NCBI GenBank assembly: GCA_003538495.1
Contig: DPSD01000467.1
Coordinates: 1-6,250, forward strand
Length of the DNA stretch: 6,250 nt
Reading direction: 5' to 3'
Source: Accumulibacter sp.
GTDB taxonomy: Bacteria; Pseudomonadota; Gammaproteobacteria; Burkholderiales; Rhodocyclaceae
Position 1 is the stretch's first letter; every line of letters starts with the position of its first letter. A model generated the notes under the pieces. It made no database searches. It worked only from the letters and a program-made list of their open reading frames with translations, and was not told the origin of the DNA. Of this stretch, positions 1-6,250 are shown piece by piece. A program made the position numbers and the translations under genes.

Positions 1-332
1 ACGGCTGCGACGACTGCCAGCTGTGCTGCCCGTGGAACCGCTTTACGCAGCTTGGCGACCCTGACTTTGCGGTCCGTCATGGCCTCGACGCGACGCCGCT
101 GGCGGTGCTGTTTGCGTGGACCGAAGAGCAGTTCAATACGCGCCTGGTTGGCAGCCCGATCCGGCGGATCGGGCACCAGCGCTGGCTGCGCAATATCGCC
201 GTCGCGCTGGGTAACGCGGACAGCTCGCCGGCGGTCGTCGCGGCGCTGGCCGCACGGCTCGATGACGCCTCGGCATTGGTTCGCGAACACGTCGCCTGGG
301 CACTGGCCCGGCATGCCGGCAAGAGCGCGTGA
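1..332 (+). CDS. queG: Epoxyqueuosine reductase QueG, C-terminal fragment (5' end outside window)
   Basis: QueG reduces epoxyqueuosine to queuosine in the wobble base of tRNAs with GUN anticodons. It is a cytoplasmic enzyme using cobalamin and two [4Fe-4S] clusters. Only the last 109 residues are here, in the frame whose first full codon is at base 3, so about two thirds of a usual 350-380 residue protein lies to the left. The fragment opens with the second cluster motif GCDDCQLCCPWN, with cysteines at fragment residues 2, 5 and 9 followed by Pro-Trp-Asn. The family segment GSPIRRIGHQRWLRNIAVAL follows at 50-69. A HEAT-like alanine/leucine-rich tail (about 76-105) matches the C-terminal repeats of the family and should contact tRNA. 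Residue 8 is an extra cysteine where I recall a small hydrophobic residue being usual. It ends 15 bp from the convergent ETF-QO gene, and no terminator hairpin is visible between them. Family assignment is secure. Confidence 0.93.
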   Translation, partial: GCDDCQLCCPWNRFTQLGDPDFAVRHGLDATPLAVLFAWTEEQFNTRLVGSPIRRIGHQRWLRNIAVALGNADSSPAVVAALAARLDDASALVREHVAWALARHAGKSA

Positions 333-347
333 CCGTCGACTGCCAGA

Positions 348-1988
348 TCACATATTCGGATAGTTCGGCCCACCACCGCCCTCGGGTGCGACCCAGCGAA
401 TGTTCTGCGTCGGATCCTTGATGTCGCAGGTCTTGCAGTGGACACAGTTGGAGGCGTTGATCTGCAGACGCGGACCCGCCGCCTCTTCGACGATCTCGTA
501 CACGCCCGCCGGGCAGTAGCGCTGCTCGGGCGAGGCGTACTCCTTGAAGTTGACCGCGATCGCTTTGGCGCTGTCCAGCAATTGCAGATGAACGGGTTGC
601 TCTTCCTCGTGCGCCGTATTCGAAATAAATACTGACGACAGCCGATCGAAGCGCAGCACACCGTCGGGTCGCGCATACTCGATCGGCTGGCAGGCAGCTG
701 CCGGCCGCAGTTGCTGGTGGTCGCTGGTCTTGTCCTTGAGCGTGAAGAACATCCGACCGGCAAACAGATTCTGCTGAATCCAGTTGAAGGCGCCGCCCAG
801 GAAGGTGCCGAACTTGTGCAGCGCCGGTCCGAAATTGCGTGCCTGGTGGAGCTCCGCGTACAGCCACGAAGCCTTGAAGGCGGCGTCATGGGTCGACAGG
901 TCGCTACCCCCCTCGTCGCCTGCCTGCAAGGCGGTGCTGACGGTCTCGGCGGCGAGCATCCCCGACTTCATCGCCGTGTGGATACCCTTGATCTTGGCAA
1001 AGTTCAGCGTACCGGCATCACAGCCGATCAGCAGCCCGCCGGGAAAACTCTGCTTCGGCAGACTGTTGAGACCCCCCTTGGTAATCGCCCGCGCCCCGTA
1101 GCACAAGCGTTTGCCACCTTCCAGATACTTTCTGATCTCGACCTGCGACTTGAAACGCTGGAACTCTTCGAACGGCGACAGATAGGGATTGGCGTAGTTG
1201 AGATCGGCGATCAGACCGACCGCGACCTGATTGTCGTCCATGTGGTAGAGGAAGGAACCACCGGTAGCGCCATGCTCGCTGAGTGGCCAGCCGGCGCCAT
1301 GGGCGACCAGACCCGGCCGGTGTTTCGCCGGATCGATCTGCCACAACTCCTTGATCCCAAGGCCGTAGTGCTGGGCGGTGGCAGCACTGTCCAGATCGTA
1401 GCGGGCGATCAGTTCCTTGCCAAGTTGCCCGCGTGCGCCTTCAGCGAACAGCGTGTACTTGGCGTGCAACTCGATGCCGGGCTGAAAACTGTCCTTCGGC
1501 TGGCCTTTCTTGTCACGTCCCAGGTCGCCGGTAGCCACTCCCTTTACCGAAGAATCGTCGTTGTAGAGCAACTCGGCGGCCGCGAATCCGGGGAAGATCT
1601 CGACGCCGAGCGCTTCGGCCTGTTCCGCCAGCCAGCGACAAAGGCTGCCCAGGCTGATGACATAGTTGCCCGCGTTGTGCATCGGCGCGGGTACGGCAAA
1701 ACCCGGCAGTTTGACCGCGGCGGTCTCGCTGCGATAGAGGTAGACGTGATCTTCGCTGACCGGCGTCCGCACCGGCGCGCCTCTGGCCTGCCAGTCGGGA
1801 AGCAGCTCATCGAGCGCCCGCGCCTCGAACAGGGCGCCCGACAGAATGTGCGCGCCGACCTCCGAACCCTTCTCCAGCACCATCACCGCCAGCTCGGAAT
1901 TCAGCTGCTTGAGGCGAATCGCCGCGCTCAAACCGGCAGGACCCGCTCCGACGATCACCACGTCGTAGGCCATCACTTCACGTTCCAT
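348..1988 (-). CDS. etfD: Electron-transfer flavoprotein:ubiquinone oxidoreductase (ETF dehydrogenase)
   Basis: This 546-residue protein takes electrons from reduced ETF, loaded by acyl-CoA and other dehydrogenases, and passes them through FAD and a [4Fe-4S] cluster to ubiquinone at the inner membrane. The length is normal for a complete bacterial enzyme. The N-terminal FAD dinucleotide motif is VVIVGAGPAG (10-19). The segment YGARAITKGGLNSLPK (297-312) matches the conserved region near the quinone site. A second FAD-contact block starts at LLIGCDAGTLNFAKIKG (319-335) and runs into HTAMKSGMLAAE. Four cluster ligands are visible: Cys492 (YCPAG) and Cys515, Cys518, Cys521 (NCVHCKTCDIKDP). The C-terminus GGPNYPNM is family-typical. 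The start at 1988 is preceded by GAGGAG with 5-nt spacing; Met6 (MAYDVV) is an alternative start. The partner genes etfA and etfB are not in the window. It lies downstream of an acyl-CoA ligase on the same strand, consistent with fatty acid oxidation. Confidence 0.97.
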   Translation of the reverse strand: MEREVMAYDVVIVGAGPAGLSAAIRLKQLNSELAVMVLEKGSEVGAHILSGALFEARALDELLPDWQARGAPVRTPVSEDHVYLYRSETAAVKLPGFAVPAPMHNAGNYVISLGSLCRWLAEQAEALGVEIFPGFAAAELLYNDDSSVKGVATGDLGRDKKGQPKDSFQPGIELHAKYTLFAEGARGQLGKELIARYDLDSAATAQHYGLGIKELWQIDPAKHRPGLVAHGAGWPLSEHGATGGSFLYHMDDNQVAVGLIADLNYANPYLSPFEEFQRFKSQVEIRKYLEGGKRLCYGARAITKGGLNSLPKQSFPGGLLIGCDAGTLNFAKIKGIHTAMKSGMLAAETVSTALQAGDEGGSDLSTHDAAFKASWLYAELHQARNFGPALHKFGTFLGGAFNWIQQNLFAGRMFFTLKDKTSDHQQLRPAAACQPIEYARPDGVLRFDRLSSVFISNTAHEEEQPVHLQLLDSAKAIAVNFKEYASPEQRYCPAGVYEIVEEAAGPRLQINASNCVHCKTCDIKDPTQNIRWVAPEGGGGPNYPNM

Positions 1989-1993
1989 CTTCG

Positions 1994-1999
1994 CTCCTC
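1994..1999 (-). promoter_or_regulatory. Ribosome binding site of the ETF-QO gene
   Basis: GAGGAG on the minus strand lies 5 nt before the ATG at 1988. It supports the MEREVMAYD start over the internal methionine at residue 6. A TGA at 2000-1998, belonging to a long open frame from upstream, overlaps this site. Confidence 0.7.
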
Positions 2000-2097
2000 A
2001 AGTTTTCTCAATCGATGCGAAACCGGGCACCGGTTCACCAATCGAGACCAAGGCCGCCGGATCGCCGCTCGCGCCGGCCAGCCGCAACGCATTCAGC

Positions 2098-2126
2098 GAT
2101 ATACCGCAGCCGGGAAGCACGGTCAA
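2098..2126 (-). promoter_or_regulatory. Possible sigma-70 type promoter for the ETF-QO gene
   Basis: On the minus strand TTGACC (2126-2121) is followed after exactly 17 nt by TATATC (2103-2098). The -35 hexamer matches TTGACA at 5 of 6 positions and the -10 hexamer matches TATAAT at 4 of 6, lacking the important last T. It would give a leader of about 100 nt before the ATG at 1988. The location in a non-coding gap favours it, but such matches also arise by chance. Confidence 0.3.
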
Positions 2127-2258
2127 GGTGGTGACGGGAGTTGGCGGAAATTGGCCGCTGCCGGCGGCCTGGCCCGAAACAACCGCGGCGTCCCGACTGC
2201 AGGCGGCGGGCGCGCCGGAAGCGGCCCGGCGGATGGGCAAACCCGGGAATTCGGTCAA

Positions 2259-2287
2259 GTCAGAAGCGACGAAGCTATTCGCCTGAC
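2259..2287 (-). terminator. Weak hairpin just after the acyl-CoA ligase stop codon
   Basis: Starting 3 nt after the ligase stop, minus-strand GTCAGGCGA can pair with TCGC-TT-CTGAC, giving 9 bp with a 2-nt bulge and a 9-nt loop. No T-run follows, so it is not a classical intrinsic terminator. It could be a 3' stabilising or pausing structure, or chance. Confidence 0.22.
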
Positions 2288-2290
2288 GAT

Positions 2291-3934
2291 CTACGCCGGC
2301 GTCGGCAGGCGATACTGACTGAACATCTCGCGGAGCTTCAGCTTGTGGAGTTTGCCGGTCGCCGTGTGCGGCAGTTCTTCGACAAAAACGACATCGTCCG
2401 GAAGCCACCAGTTGGCGACCCGGCCCTCAAGGAACTGCAGCATCGACTCGCGGCTCAGCTCGTGACCCGCCTTCCTGACCACGATCAGCAGCGGCCGCTC
2501 CTGCCACTTGGCATGCGGCGTGCCGATGACCGCGGCCTCGGCTACCGCCGGGTGGCCGATCGCCGCGTTCTCGATGGCGATCGATGAAATCCATTCGCCC
2601 CCTGACTTGACCACGTCTTTCGAGCGATCGGTGATCTGCATATAGGCGTCGGCGTCGATGGTCGCCACGTCGCCGGTGTCGAAGAAGCCATCGGCGTCAA
2701 GAATCTCGCCGCCTTCGCCGCGGTAGTAGCCGCTGGTGATCCACGGCCCGCGCACCAGCAGATGGCCAGCCGCCTTGCCATCCCGAGGCAGGCTGACACC
2801 ATCGTCGTCGACGATCTTCATGTCGACGCCATATACCGCGCGCCCCTGCTTCTCCTGCACGGCAAGGCGCTGCTGCAGCGGCAGCCCGTCGTGCTTGGGC
2901 AACAGATTGCAGACCGTCCCCAGCGGCGACATTTCGGTCATTCCCCAGGCGTGCACGACAAAGGCGCCGAAGCCGCTCGCGAAGCGTTCGCTCATCGCCG
3001 GCGGCGCCGACGAACCGCCGATCACCACGCGACGAAGGCACAACTCTTCCCTGGGCAGCACTCCCGCGGTGTCAACGTACTGCAGGAGCATCAGCCAGAC
3101 CGTCGGCACCCCGAGGGCCAGCGTCACCCGCTCGTCGTGCATCAATTGATAGACGCTCTGACCGTCGAGCGCCGGACCCGGCAGCACCAGCCTGGCGCCA
3201 CACATCGCCCCGGCGTAAGGCATTCCCCAGGCATTGACGTGAAACATCGGAACGACCAGCAGTGCCGTCTCGCCTGCCCCGACAGCCAGACCGTCGACCG
3301 CGCAGGCGGCCCACGAATGCAGCACCGACGAACGATGCGAGTACAGTACCCCCTTGGGATTGCCGGTGGTCCCCGAGGTATAGCACAGCGACGAGGCGGT
3401 CCGCTCGTCGAACTGCGGCCACTGGTAATCGCTGTCGTGGGCGCCGAGCAGGTCCTCGTAACAGAGCAAACCGGGAATGGCGGAGTCGGGCATGTGCGCC
3501 CGGTCGGTCATCACGACCACCCCGTGCACGGTCGGCAGGGTGTCCACCAGTTTTTCGACCAGCGGCACAAAGCTCAGGTCGACAAACAGGAAGCGGTCCG
3601 CAGCATGGTTGACGATGTACGCGATCTGCTCCGGGAACAGGCGCGGGTTGATCGTATGCAGAACGGCGCCCATTCCCGACACGCCGTAGTACAGCTCCAG
3701 GTGCCGGTAACCGTTCCAGGCCAGCGTCCCGACGCGCTCACCGGGCTGAATGCCAAGCGCGGTCAGTGCCTTGGCCAGTTGCTTTGCGCGGCGATGAATG
3801 TCGCCGTAGGTGCAGCGGTGAATGGGCCCCTCGCTGGTCCGCGAGACGATCTCGCCTTGTGGATGGCAGCTGACCGCGTGTTCGATCAGCGACGAAATCA
3901 ATAACGGGCGGTCCTGCATCAATCCTGTAAGCAT
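2291..3934 (-). CDS. AMP-forming fatty acyl-CoA ligase (medium/long-chain, AlkK/DmdB-like)
   Basis: This 547-residue member of the adenylate-forming (ANL) superfamily activates a carboxylic acid with ATP to an acyl-AMP and then to acyl-CoA. The phosphate-binding loop [11 protein letters not shown] is at 185-195, followed by a [13 protein letters not shown] segment (228-240). Also present are the aromatic/acyl-site motif [10 protein letters not shown] (328-337), FDTGD (418-422), the hinge ITDRSKD (434-440), and [10 protein letters not shown] (522-531) with the likely catalytic Lys528. Overall it resembles medium-chain fatty acid and 3-methylthiopropionate CoA ligases; the exact acid cannot be read from sequence. 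The frame is open to an ATG at 4237, but that extension lies over the hydrolase gene and has a shadow-like Arg/Ala/Pro composition. The ATG at 3934 has a strong ribosome binding site. It follows the hydrolase gene by 23 bp, indicating an operon. No signal peptide is seen, so it is presumably cytoplasmic or membrane-associated. Confidence 0.94.
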   Translation of the reverse strand: MLTGLMQDRPLLISSLIEHAVSCHPQGEIVSRTSEGPIHRCTYGDIHRRAKQLAKALTALGIQPGERVGTLAWNGYRHLELYYGVSGMGAVLHTINPRLFPEQIAYIVNHAADRFLFVDLSFVPLVEKLVDTLPTVHGVVVMTDRAHMPDSAIPGLLCYEDLLGAHDSDYQWPQFDERTASSLCYTSGTTGNPKGVLYSHRSSVLHSWAACAVDGLAVGAGETALLVVPMFHVNAWGMPYAGAMCGARLVLPGPALDGQSVYQLMHDERVTLALGVPTVWLMLLQYVDTAGVLPREELCLRRVVIGGSSAPPAMSERFASGFGAFVVHAWGMTEMSPLGTVCNLLPKHDGLPLQQRLAVQEKQGRAVYGVDMKIVDDDGVSLPRDGKAAGHLLVRGPWITSGYYRGEGGEILDADGFFDTGDVATIDADAYMQITDRSKDVVKSGGEWISSIAIENAAIGHPAVAEAAVIGTPHAKWQERPLLIVVRKAGHELSRESMLQFLEGRVANWWLPDDVVFVEELPHTATGKLHKLKLREMFSQYRLPTPA

Positions 3935-3937
3935 TTG

Positions 3938-3949
3938 CCCTCCTCCTCT
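3938..3949 (-). promoter_or_regulatory. Strong ribosome binding site fixing the ligase start
   Basis: AGAGGAGGAGGG on the minus strand contains two overlapping AGGAGG cores, ending 4 and 7 nt before the ATG at 3934. It lies in the 23-bp gap after the hydrolase stop. It decides against the upstream in-frame ATG at 4237. Confidence 0.8.
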
Positions 3950-3957
3950 GGTGTGGG

Positions 3958-4821
3958 TCAGAGCGTCTTGAGTGTCGTGAGCAACGCCTCGGTATAGGCG
4001 CGGAAACGATGCAGGTCGGCGTGCCCCGCGCCGGGCAGGCGCAGCAGCATGGCCTGCGGCGCTACCGCCAGCAGCTGTTCGCTGTGCTCGATCGGGATCA
4101 GCGCATCGGCCTCGCCATGCACCAGCAGCAGGGGGCTGCGCAGCTGACTGGCGTCCAGGCAGGTCGCCAGCGGGTAACGGAGCAGCGCCGTCGGCAGCAA
4201 GGGATACTGCTCGTGCATCAGCTGCGCCATGCTGCAATAGGGCGAGACCAGGATCGTCAGGTCGGGCTGCACCTCTGCCGCCAGTCCGGTAGCCAGCGCC
4301 GTGCCGAGCGAGCGCCCGTAGATCACCCGCCGCTTGCCAGCATACTGCGGCGCGACGGTCCGCCAGGCAGCGAGGACGTCCGCGCGCAGTTGCGCCTCGC
4401 TCTCGATCCGACCGCTGCTCTTGCCGTAGCTGCGATAGTCGATCATGAACAGATCATAATTGGCTGCCCGGTACAACTCGGTGTCGGTGAGCCACGTCGC
4501 CAGATTGCCGCTATTGCCGTGCAGGAAGAAGACCACGCCTCGTGGATCAGGCAGCTGTAGGTGCAGCGCCGAGAGCGTCGCGCCGCCGACATCAATGCGG
4601 CGCTCCTGGACGTCGGCAAGAACGAAGCGATAGCTCGCCGGCAAGGGCTCCGGACGGAAGATCAGGCGCTCCTGAAAGACGTAGAGTCCAGCCAGCACCG
4701 CCAGATAGACCACCCCGGCAAGCGCTGCCAGGAGCGCCGCGAGGCGCCGCCAGGAAAGCCGCCGCCAGGCGGCGTACCGCCTGCGGTCGATGGCCCTGCC
4801 CGTCGCTGCCATGGACTGCAT
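3958..4821 (-). CDS. Membrane-anchored alpha/beta hydrolase (Bem46/YfhR-like serine hydrolase)
   Basis: This 287-residue protein begins with a basic stretch ([14 protein letters not shown], 13-26), then one hydrophobic segment at about 27-49, then an alpha/beta hydrolase domain. The pattern fits an N-terminal anchor with positive residues on the cytoplasmic side, which would place the catalytic domain in the periplasm. Visible active-site elements are the oxyanion-hole loop FLHGNSGN (99-106), the nucleophile elbow GRSLG with Ser171 (169-173), Asp239 in HGEADALIP, and His267 in GAGHADL. This completes a Ser-Asp-His triad. YGKSSGRIE (132-140) is typical of the Bem46/ABHD13/YfhR group. The substrate is unknown; an esterase, thioesterase or lipase-like role is possible. 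The ATG at 4821 follows GCGAGGG; Met4 is an alternative start. It sits between the ABM gene (59 bp upstream) and the acyl-CoA ligase (23 bp downstream), so it may release an acid for CoA activation, but that is inference. Confidence 0.9.
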   Translation of the reverse strand: MQSMAATGRAIDRRRYAAWRRLSWRRLAALLAALAGVVYLAVLAGLYVFQERLIFRPEPLPASYRFVLADVQERRIDVGGATLSALHLQLPDPRGVVFFLHGNSGNLATWLTDTELYRAANYDLFMIDYRSYGKSSGRIESEAQLRADVLAAWRTVAPQYAGKRRVIYGRSLGTALATGLAAEVQPDLTILVSPYCSMAQLMHEQYPLLPTALLRYPLATCLDASQLRSPLLLVHGEADALIPIEHSEQLLAVAPQAMLLRLPGAGHADLHRFRAYTEALLTTLKTL

Positions 4822-4880
4822 GGACTACCCTCGCCTGTCTCGCGAGCCGCCTGGACGGCATCGCCAACATGAAGCCATTG

Positions 4881-5171
4881 TCATGCGAGCTGGCTGAAAC
4901 GATGGATCGCAGGCGGCTGCGCCAGCAGCTCGCTGGCCAACTCGATGGCCAGGGCCACGTGCGGCGTCGCCATGTGCGCGTCGACGCCTGCCTGATCGGC
5001 CCATTGCTCGACGGTCACGAACTCCAGCGGTTCGTCCTGATTGTGCAACACTTCGTAGCTCAGGCATGCCACCTCGCCTCGGCTCGGAGCACACAAATCG
5101 CGCAGAATCGACGCCAGCGCTGCTTCACTGCCAACCCTTGCCGTCAGCCGGGCCATCACCTTGACCGTCAT
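4881..5171 (-). CDS. Small ABM-domain protein (antibiotic biosynthesis monooxygenase family, YgiN-like)
   Basis: This 96-residue protein fits the single-domain ABM fold, a dimeric alpha/beta barrel. It includes quinol monooxygenases such as YgiN, heme-degrading enzymes and many accessory proteins. The N-terminal strand MTVKVMARLTARVGSE is followed by a helix (AALASILRDLCAPSR), then the strand region CLSYEVLHNQDEPLEFVTVEQW (36-57), and the closing helix with HMATPHVALAIE (66-77), where the two-histidine pattern is family-typical. The start at 5171 was chosen over the in-frame ATG at 5228 because AAGGAG lies 6 nt upstream and the domain begins exactly there. The extra 19 residues are basic and unlike the family. 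No membrane segment or signal is present. It follows the MpaB-like gene by 63 bp, so it may act with or after that oxygenase. Family placement is good; catalytic activity cannot be inferred because ABM active sites vary. Confidence 0.85.
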   Translation of the reverse strand: MTVKVMARLTARVGSEAALASILRDLCAPSRGEVACLSYEVLHNQDEPLEFVTVEQWADQAGVDAHMATPHVALAIELASELLAQPPAIHRFSQLA

Positions 5172-5177
5172 CTTCTT

Positions 5178-5183
5178 CTCCTT
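5178..5183 (-). promoter_or_regulatory. Ribosome binding site fixing the ABM protein start
   Basis: AAGGAG on the minus strand ends 6 nt before the ATG at 5171. It supports the 96-residue protein rather than the longer version from 5228. Confidence 0.75.
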
Positions 5184-5234
5184 TCCTGTCCGTCGTCCCG
5201 AGCGCAGCGCGCCAAGTTCGCGCCACACGCCTGA

Positions 5235-6107
5235 TTACGCATCCCTGCCGCTTTCGGATGCGCTGCCGCCACCAGAAAACGGGCAGCGCAGCGCCGGCCC
5301 CAGCGACTCGATGCGGTAGCCATCGGGATAATCGGCTCGCGGCAGCTGCGTGCGCAGCTTCGGCCGGCGGCGCTGCGGTAGCCAGCGCAGCACCCGGGCG
5401 CGGGCGCGCAGAGCGCTTTCGGCGAGCCATGCCAGCCAGCGCGGCGCCGGCCGCAAATCGAAGGCGGCGAGCAGCGGCGGATCGAGCAAGGCGTGGATGC
5501 CGCGGCGAACCAGCGGCCGCAAGGGTGCCGGAAACCAGCCGGCAAACATCTCGCGCGTCGCCACGGCGACGCACCGGCTGGCTGGCGTGCAGCGAAAGTT
5601 GTCCGCCTCGTACCGGCGACTGTCGCGCTCGAATTGCCCATAGTCCTCGGGGATGTCGCGGATCAGCATGCGTTCGCCGACGCCCCTCCAGAACCAGAAC
5701 CAGGCGAGTCTCTCCAGGTCGCTCATGCGCCGCCAGCCAAAGCGCACGTTCCAGCGGATCGGCTCGAAGACGAAGCTTGACAGCACGTACAGAAAATCAT
5801 CGTTGGCGATCCGGAAGCGGGCATGCAGCGCATTGATTCGGGCGATGGCCCGGGAACCGCGCGGGCTATCGAAACCATGCTCGATGATTTCACTCACCAG
5901 AAGGTCGGTATCATCGTAGCGCTTCTGGGTACGCGCCTCGAATTCGCCGCTGCCGTGCAACAGGCCGCCGATGCGCGGCGCCGCGAAAGTCCGGAACAAG
6001 GCGAGCTCGAGCGCCCGCGTGGTATCCCACGGAAAGGCGACAGTCGCCAGATGCCGCGCTATCGCCTGGCAGTCCTGTCTCGGGTCGGGTGCGGAAGTGG
6101 GGGCCAT
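5235..6107 (-). CDS. DUF2236 / MpaB-family oxygenase (rubber-oxygenase Lcp catalytic domain fold)
   Basis: This 290-residue protein belongs to the DUF2236 family, which includes the bacterial latex-clearing oxygenase Lcp (cleaves polyisoprene) and fungal MpaB (oxidatively cleaves the farnesyl chain in mycophenolic acid synthesis). Both members are linked to b-type heme. Seen here are FPWDTTRALELALFRTFAAP (25-44), then KRYDDTDLLVSEIIEHG (62-78) with Arg63 and Thr67, INALHARFRIANDDFLYVLS (91-110) with His95, and SFVFEPIRW (111-119). The Arg-x3-Thr pair and the later His have nearly the spacing I recall for Arg164, Thr168 and heme ligand His198 of Lcp from strain K30. His95 is therefore the probable axial ligand. 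The C-terminal third is rich in Arg and Trp and less conserved. No signal peptide is visible, unlike exported Lcp, so an intracellular substrate is more likely. The frame remains open upstream without an ATG before 6107, and no strong ribosome binding site precedes it, so the start is moderately certain. It is the first gene of the probable operon. Confidence 0.85.
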   Translation of the reverse strand: MAPTSAPDPRQDCQAIARHLATVAFPWDTTRALELALFRTFAAPRIGGLLHGSGEFEARTQKRYDDTDLLVSEIIEHGFDSPRGSRAIARINALHARFRIANDDFLYVLSSFVFEPIRWNVRFGWRRMSDLERLAWFWFWRGVGERMLIRDIPEDYGQFERDSRRYEADNFRCTPASRCVAVATREMFAGWFPAPLRPLVRRGIHALLDPPLLAAFDLRPAPRWLAWLAESALRARARVLRWLPQRRRPKLRTQLPRADYPDGYRIESLGPALRCPFSGGGSASESGRDA

Positions 6108-6250
6108 GGGCTTCGCCGCTGGGCTTCGACGACCTGCTTTACGCAGCGATCGAATGACTGGATGCAGCGCATGGCCCGATACTCGCGATGGCGAGCAGGC
6201 ACAGGCAGTCCCCGCGACACGGAAATCACGGCCAGCCCTGAAGCATGAAT
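6108..6250. other. Right edge, upstream of the MpaB-like gene
   Basis: These 143 bases are where a promoter for the minus-strand operon would be expected, but no convincing -35/-10 pair was found. Frames on both strands are open for parts of it without recognisable protein. An ATG at 6244-6246 on the plus strand has no ribosome binding site before it. It may hold the end of a neighbouring gene, which this window cannot show. Confidence 0.35.

Larger units (their letters stand above)
1989..2290. other. 302-bp gap between acyl-CoA ligase and ETF-QO genes, no convincing gene
   Basis: No recognisable gene is seen here. One minus-strand frame is open across the whole gap and ends at TGA 2000-1998, within the ETF-QO ribosome binding site. 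Its only ATG (2408) lies inside the ligase gene. Within the gap it offers only TTG or GTG starts, such as TTG at 2258, without a Shine-Dalgarno sequence. Its translation is rich in Ala, Gly and Pro and matches nothing I recognise. The plus-strand frame over the same bases is arginine-rich and looks like a shadow. The gap holds a possible hairpin next to the ligase stop and a promoter-like pair nearer ETF-QO, so it is most simply a transcription boundary. Confidence 0.5.

Noticed and set aside
77..889. Minus-strand open frames of 270 and 244 codons over the queG end and the ETF-QO 3' end
   Set aside because: Both are out of frame with ETF-QO, Arg/Ser/Ala-rich and motif-free; they are shadows of the two real genes.
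711..2318. Plus-strand open frame of 535 codons antisense to the ETF-QO gene
   Set aside because: It mirrors a well-identified ETF-QO gene, its translation has no recognisable motif, and long antisense frames are expected opposite GC-rich genes.
2762..3904. Plus-strand open frame of 380 codons antisense to the acyl-CoA ligase
   Set aside because: Rich in Arg, His and Gln without domain signals, and opposite a clearly identified enzyme.
3935..4237. N-terminal extension of the acyl-CoA ligase from an ATG at 4237
   Set aside because: It overlaps the 3' part of the hydrolase gene, has shadow-like Arg/Ala/Pro composition, and the ATG at 3934 has a strong ribosome binding site and a family-like N-terminus.
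5207..5223. Inverted repeat GCGCG-7-CGCGC between the MpaB-like and ABM genes
   Set aside because: Five base pairs of pure G/C in a GC-rich sequence, no T-run, and not distinguishable from chance.
5172..5228. 19-residue extension of the ABM protein from an ATG at 5228
   Set aside because: The ABM domain begins exactly at the ATG at 5171, which has AAGGAG at ideal spacing.
5823..6248. Plus-strand open frame of 141 codons running to the right edge
   Set aside because: Mostly antisense to the MpaB-like gene, and no ribosome binding site or recognisable protein.

Overview
The window is GC-rich (clear G/C bias at third codon positions) and gene-dense, with protein families typical of a Gram-negative proteobacterium. 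The ETF-QO type, the QueG tail and the acyl-CoA ligase look most like Betaproteobacteria, possibly a Rhodocyclales/Accumulibacter-like organism. That placement is an impression from the protein sequences, not a computed assignment. No tRNA, rRNA, CRISPR array, insertion sequence or prophage feature was found.

Layout: the left edge (1-332, + strand) holds the 3' end of queG, the epoxyqueuosine reductase of tRNA queuosine synthesis. Everything else is on the minus strand and is transcribed from right to left. In transcription order it is a DUF2236/MpaB-family putative heme oxygenase (6107-5235), a small antibiotic-biosynthesis-monooxygenase (ABM) domain protein (5171-4881), a membrane-anchored alpha/beta hydrolase (4821-3958), an AMP-forming fatty acyl-CoA ligase (3934-2291), a 302-bp gap, and electron-transfer flavoprotein:ubiquinone oxidoreductase (1988-348). 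queG and the ETF-QO gene converge with only 15 bp between their stop codons.

The first four minus-strand genes are separated by 63, 59 and 23 bp and probably form one operon. Read together they suggest oxidative processing of a hydrophobic substrate: a heme oxygenase of the rubber-oxygenase/MpaB fold, an accessory ABM protein, a serine hydrolase, and CoA activation of a carboxylic acid. The next gene, ETF-QO, passes electrons from acyl-CoA dehydrogenases to ubiquinone and so fits downstream beta-oxidation. The pathway and substrate are inference; only the gene families and their order are seen. The gap before ETF-QO carries a promoter-like element, so that gene may also be transcribed separately.

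Two starts differ from the longest possible reading frames and were moved to strong Shine-Dalgarno sites: the ligase (3934 rather than 4237) and the ABM protein (5171 rather than 5228).
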